Part shown: positions 6,509-8,913 of the stretch, in pieces | How the letters are laid out: each line of letters starts with the position of its first letter | Position numbering within the stretch: position 1 is the first letter of the stretch | Assembly: GCA_051657715.1 (NCBI GenBank) | Contig: JBOFLF010000086.1 | Location: forward strand, 1-8,913 | DNA: 8,913 bases | Source of the DNA: JBOFBH01 sp051657715 | GTDB taxonomy: Bacteria; Actinomycetota; Actinomycetes; Actinomycetales; Angustibacteraceae | Direction: 5' to 3' | Translations under genes and position numbers: made by a program | The notes under the pieces: model-generated | The model's input: only the letters and a program-made list of their open reading frames with translations | Databases searched by the model: none | What the model was told of the DNA's origin: nothing

Positions 6509-7786
6509 TCATGCAGGTGCTTGGCGACGGCCGGGTCGCCAGCGGCGGCGGTGGGCCAGGGCCAGGGTCGCGGCGCCGGCTCCCACCCCCAGCGCACCGA
6601 CGCCGATCGCGAGCGCCACCAGCAACGGCCGCCGGGACGGCGGCGGCGGGGGGAGGTCGAGCGGCGTGATGGACTGGCCGGGAGCCGGCGGTGCCGAGGG
6701 GTCCCGCGTGGTGACGGTGAGCGCGGCGTACGGGTCGACGATGCCCCAGCCGAGCTGGCCGTCCCGGCCGCCGGTGGGTCCTCGGGTCGCGCTGCGCAGC
6801 AGGCGGTCCTGGACTTGCGCCGGGCTGAGGCCGGGCTCGTACCCGAGGACGAGCGCGGCGGCACCGGCGACGTAGCCGGCGGCGAGGCCGGGCAGGCCAC
6901 CGCCGATGGCAGAGATGTGCCCGAGCTTGCCGTCAGCGCCGGAGGAGGTGCTGATCAGGTCGACGCCGGGGGCGGCGATGTCGACGTCCTTCTCGGAGCA
7001 GGAGCCTTCGGCGGCGGTCCCGTTCGGGTCGACCGCGGCGACGCCGATCACCCCGGGGTAGGAGCAGGGCGCGAGCGTCGCGGGCCGGTCCGTGGTCGAG
7101 TTGGGCACCGACCACCCGCCGGCGATGACGACGGCGCCGGCCTTTTGTGCGTTCTTGACGGCGCGTTTCAGCGCGGTGCTGTCCCGGGCGACGGCGGCGT
7201 AGACGACGATCACATCGGCGTCCTGCTTGATGGCGTACTCGATGCCGCGGGCGGCGTCGTCGGGTTCGGCGAGGGCCGGTTGGTTCTCCCGGGACTGCAT
7301 GACCCGCACTGGCAGCAGGTCGGCGCCCGGGGCGAGGCCGACGACGGTGGTGGCCGGGTCGGGCCGGGCAGCGATGAGGCCGGCGACGAACGTGCCGGTG
7401 CCGTCGCAGTCGGTGCTGGCCGGTCCGCCGCCGATCATGCTGGCGCCGGGGCGGACCTGCTTGGGCGCGAACTGGGCGTTGCTCGCGTCGATTCCGGTGC
7501 CGATCACCGCGACCAGTACGCCGTCACCGTGGCTGAGCGGCCAGCCACGCTGCGGCGCCAACCGTTCCAACGCCCACGGCACCTCGGTCTGGTGGATGAA
7601 CCCCGGTTCGGTGCACCTGCTGGGCGCCGCAGCGGCAGGCTGAGAGGCCACGCCTGCTGACGACGCCACCAGGAGAGCGGTGATGGCCACAGCCAACCCC
7701 GCTGCCGCGCGAGAACCGGGACGAGCGTGCCCGCGAGCCCCGGAAAGCGCGATGCCGGAGGTCCGGCTCAGGAGGCGGTGCTGCAT
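6509..7786 (-). CDS. Mycosin-family (MycP-like) type VII secretion protein lacking the catalytic triad
   Basis: A 425-residue subtilisin-fold protein with mycosin layout: basic N-terminus and signal peptide (hydrophobic about 27-48, Ala-rich cleavage region near 54), the mycosin lead-in PWALERL...GWPLSHGDGV (70-90), peptidase-S8 fold, Pro-rich linker (about 363-386) and a C-terminal TM helix (387-411) with a basic RRRWRPGRR tail. Mycosins are membrane-anchored outside the cytoplasmic membrane and stabilise the ESX secretion complex. Exactly four cysteines (58, 127, 241, 263) would allow two disulfides, as in mycosins. The active site is gone: VAVIGTGID has Gly96 for Asp; DCDGTGTFVAG has Thr130 for His; LPGLAAGYVAG has Gly300 where GTSFAAPYVAG has Ser; VVIAGGWS has Trp225 where the oxyanion Asn is expected. 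The flanking frame is intact, so this is not a frameshift. GGAGA lies four bases before the ATG, which overlaps the upstream stop by one base (TGATG). Confidence 0.9.
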   Translation of the reverse strand: MQHRLLSRTSGIALSGARGHARPGSRAAAGLAVAITALLVASSAGVASQPAAAAPSRCTEPGFIHQTEVPWALERLAPQRGWPLSHGDGVLVAVIGTGIDASNAQFAPKQVRPGASMIGGGPASTDCDGTGTFVAGLIAARPDPATTVVGLAPGADLLPVRVMQSRENQPALAEPDDAARGIEYAIKQDADVIVVYAAVARDSTALKRAVKNAQKAGAVVIAGGWSVPNSTTDRPATLAPCSYPGVIGVAAVDPNGTAAEGSCSEKDVDIAAPGVDLISTSSGADGKLGHISAIGGGLPGLAAGYVAGAAALVLGYEPGLSPAQVQDRLLRSATRGPTGGRDGQLGWGIVDPYAALTVTTRDPSAPPAPGQSITPLDLPPPPPSRRPLLVALAIGVGALGVGAGAATLALAHRRRWRPGRRQAPA

Positions 7787-8448
7787 CAGGTCTCCATGAG
7801 CGGTGGCGGGCCGGCTGGCGCGTACGGGGGCAAGGGCTCGATCTCGTACACAGGTGGCGTTTCAGGGGGGGCTGAGGGTGGGGTGGTCGGAGGGGTGAGG
7901 CGGCGCTCGCCCGGCTGCGGGGTGAGATCGGTTTCCAGTGTCTCCACGGACTGGTTGACGCTGTCGGCAACCGCGGCGGCCCGGGTCCGGCACTGCTCGG
8001 CGAGCTCGGTGGCCTGCCGGTACCGCTCGTCCCAGTCGTGCTGGCTGGTGCCGGACAGCAGCTCGATGAGCCTGGCGCGTAGATCCTCCTCGAGCGAGGC
8101 GACGTGGGCGCACGCGTTGTCGAAGGTGAAACCCAGAGCAACGAGCCGCGTTGCCAGGCTTTCGATCCCCTGAACGATCCGGTCGACATCGTCGGCGGCC
8201 GTGTCGACTCGGTCCTTGGCGACCCGGGCAGATTCGCCGGTCCATCGCTCGGAGAGCTTCCTTATCTGCCGAACGAGCGAAGCGAGCTCTTTCAGCGCCG
8301 TTCTGTTCCGCGTCCAGCCGTCGGCCCGAACCGCGAGTGCTCGGCCTGGCCGGGGGTTGTCCTCGTCACCGAGCGAGATCCGGATGATGCGGACCGGCTG
8401 AGCGAGGGAGTCGATCAGGCTGGGTACGTCGCCGGTCGTCCCGCTCAT
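7786..8448 (-). CDS. WXG-motif helical protein with Pro-rich tail, putative type VII secretion substrate or partner
   Basis: A 220-residue protein, not firmly recognised. It is mostly helical: about residues 48-67, then an ERWTGESA turn (Trp69-Thr70-Gly71), a long helix (72-104), and further helices to about 174. A hairpin of helices around W-x-G is the hallmark of WXG100/ESX proteins, so I infer an ESX-like or longer LXG/PPE-like domain. From about residue 176 to the end the chain is Pro-rich (TPPTTPPSAPP, then PLPPYAPAGPPP) and probably disordered. No signal peptide or TM is visible, and no clear YxxxD/E export motif. I chose the ATG at 8448 over one 28 codons upstream: it overlaps the previous stop as ATGA, and lacks its own Shine-Dalgarno, which fits translational coupling. 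The next gene (mycosin) also overlaps. Alternatively it may be an ESX chaperone or adaptor. Confidence 0.62.
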   Translation of the reverse strand: MSGTTGDVPSLIDSLAQPVRIIRISLGDEDNPRPGRALAVRADGWTRNRTALKELASLVRQIRKLSERWTGESARVAKDRVDTAADDVDRIVQGIESLATRLVALGFTFDNACAHVASLEEDLRARLIELLSGTSQHDWDERYRQATELAEQCRTRAAAVADSVNQSVETLETDLTPQPGERRLTPPTTPPSAPPETPPVYEIEPLPPYAPAGPPPLMET

Positions 8449-8913
8449 GCTGACGAACTTTGGATCTGCTGGGCGATCTTCTGGATGCGGTGCCGGTTGT
8501 CGTGATCCTGCGCGATGGAGTGGTTCACGCAACCACGAATCACCGGCACGGCCTCACGCAGCAGTCCCGTCGTCGTGGTGATGTCGTCGAGGGTCCGTTG
8601 TTGGCTGGCGGTGTATGTCTGCGCGACAGCGGATGATCGAGGTAGGTAGCCGAGTTCCCACACCGGCATCTGATCCAGGCGACTCCTGACGACGTCCTGC
8701 CGTACCCGTTCAAGGATGTCAGCCATCTGCTCGACGATGGTGGCCGCGCGAAGCACCTCGTGCGGCGGCAGTTCGATGCACTGCGCCGGGGAACTACCAG
8801 GGGGATCGTCACCTGGGGGAGCCGGATTGGGCAGTGGGTCTGGCACCAGCGGCTCCATCGAGCCGGGGTCGGCTGGCTTAGGATCGAGCGGCTGGATGTC
8901 GTCGAGGGGGGCG
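8445..8913 (-). CDS. ESX/EspC-like small helical protein with Pro-rich N-terminus, 5' partial
   Basis: The frame is open to the right edge. The first ATG in the window (8858) has no ribosome site, and the 18 codons before it have G/C third bases and the same Pro/Asp-rich composition, so the start is probably outside. If it does start at 8858 the protein has 137 residues. Counting from that Met, residues 1-28 are Pro/Asp-rich. From about 29 (IELPPHEVLRAATIVEQMADIL) a roughly 105-residue all-helical domain follows, with a PVWELGYLP turn at 65-73 (Trp67, Gly70) and a second long helix pair. The size, the opening pattern and the central Trp/Gly turn resemble EspC/ESX-type type VII secretion proteins, but similarity is weak and no YxxxD/E motif is seen. 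The stop overlaps the next start by four bases, the first step of a coupled three-gene operon ending with the mycosin. Confidence 0.6.
   Translation of the reverse strand, partial: APLDDIQPLDPKPADPGSMEPLVPDPLPNPAPPGDDPPGSSPAQCIELPPHEVLRAATIVEQMADILERVRQDVVRSRLDQMPVWELGYLPRSSAVAQTYTASQQRTLDDITTTTGLLREAVPVIRGCVNHSIAQDHDNRHRIQKIAQQIQSSSA

Noticed and set aside
6521..7660. 379-codon plus-strand ORF opposite the mycosin gene
   Set aside because: Gly/Asp/Arg-rich shadow frame; the minus strand has a complete mycosin fold with signal peptide and TM anchor.
6509..7786. Mycosin gene as a pseudogene
   Set aside because: No stop or frameshift; the fold's cysteines, signal peptide, anchor, ribosome site and codon bias are intact. 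Loss is confined to active-site residues, so an inactive but functional protein is more likely.

Overview
The window is high-GC DNA with strong G/C bias at third codon positions, GTG as well as ATG starts, overlapping stop/start codons and type VII secretion (ESX-like) genes. This points to an actinomycete, perhaps a filamentous soil type. I cannot place it to genus from sequence alone.

Left part (1-1634, + strand): the C-terminal two thirds of a DUF4143-family protein enters from outside the window. After a 127-base gap comes a two-gene toxin-antitoxin module, a Phd/YefM-type antitoxin and a VapC-type PIN ribonuclease, whose stop and start overlap as ATGA. The antitoxin ATG lies exactly where a transcript from a good -10 element would begin, so it is probably leaderless. 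Three GTCGC copies about one helical turn apart precede it.

Middle part (1752-6458): a ClpB-type AAA+ disaggregase on the minus strand is divergent from a six-TM NarL-family sensor histidine kinase on the plus strand. The 474-base region between them holds a perfect 9-bp inverted repeat and a possible heat-shock half-site. The ClpB is unusual in having a roughly 100-residue Gly/Pro/Ser/Ala linker between its N-domain and first ATPase ring. The kinase has no response regulator beside it here.

Right part (6509-8913, minus strand): a tightly coupled three-gene type VII secretion operon runs in from beyond the right edge. It encodes a helical ESX/EspC-like protein with a Pro-rich N-terminal arm, a WXG-motif helical protein with a Pro-rich tail, and a mycosin-family subtilisin-like protein. 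The mycosin keeps its signal peptide, four cysteines, proline-rich linker and C-terminal membrane anchor. However, Asp, His and Ser of the catalytic triad, and apparently the oxyanion-hole Asn, are all replaced (Gly, Thr, Gly, Trp).

The most interesting idea is that this operon is a type VII secretion module whose mycosin acts only as a structural or scaffold subunit. No eccB/C/D/E component genes are visible in the window, so the secretion machine must be outside it or elsewhere. A functional link between the secretion operon, the kinase and ClpB is not shown by the sequence; they are only neighbours.
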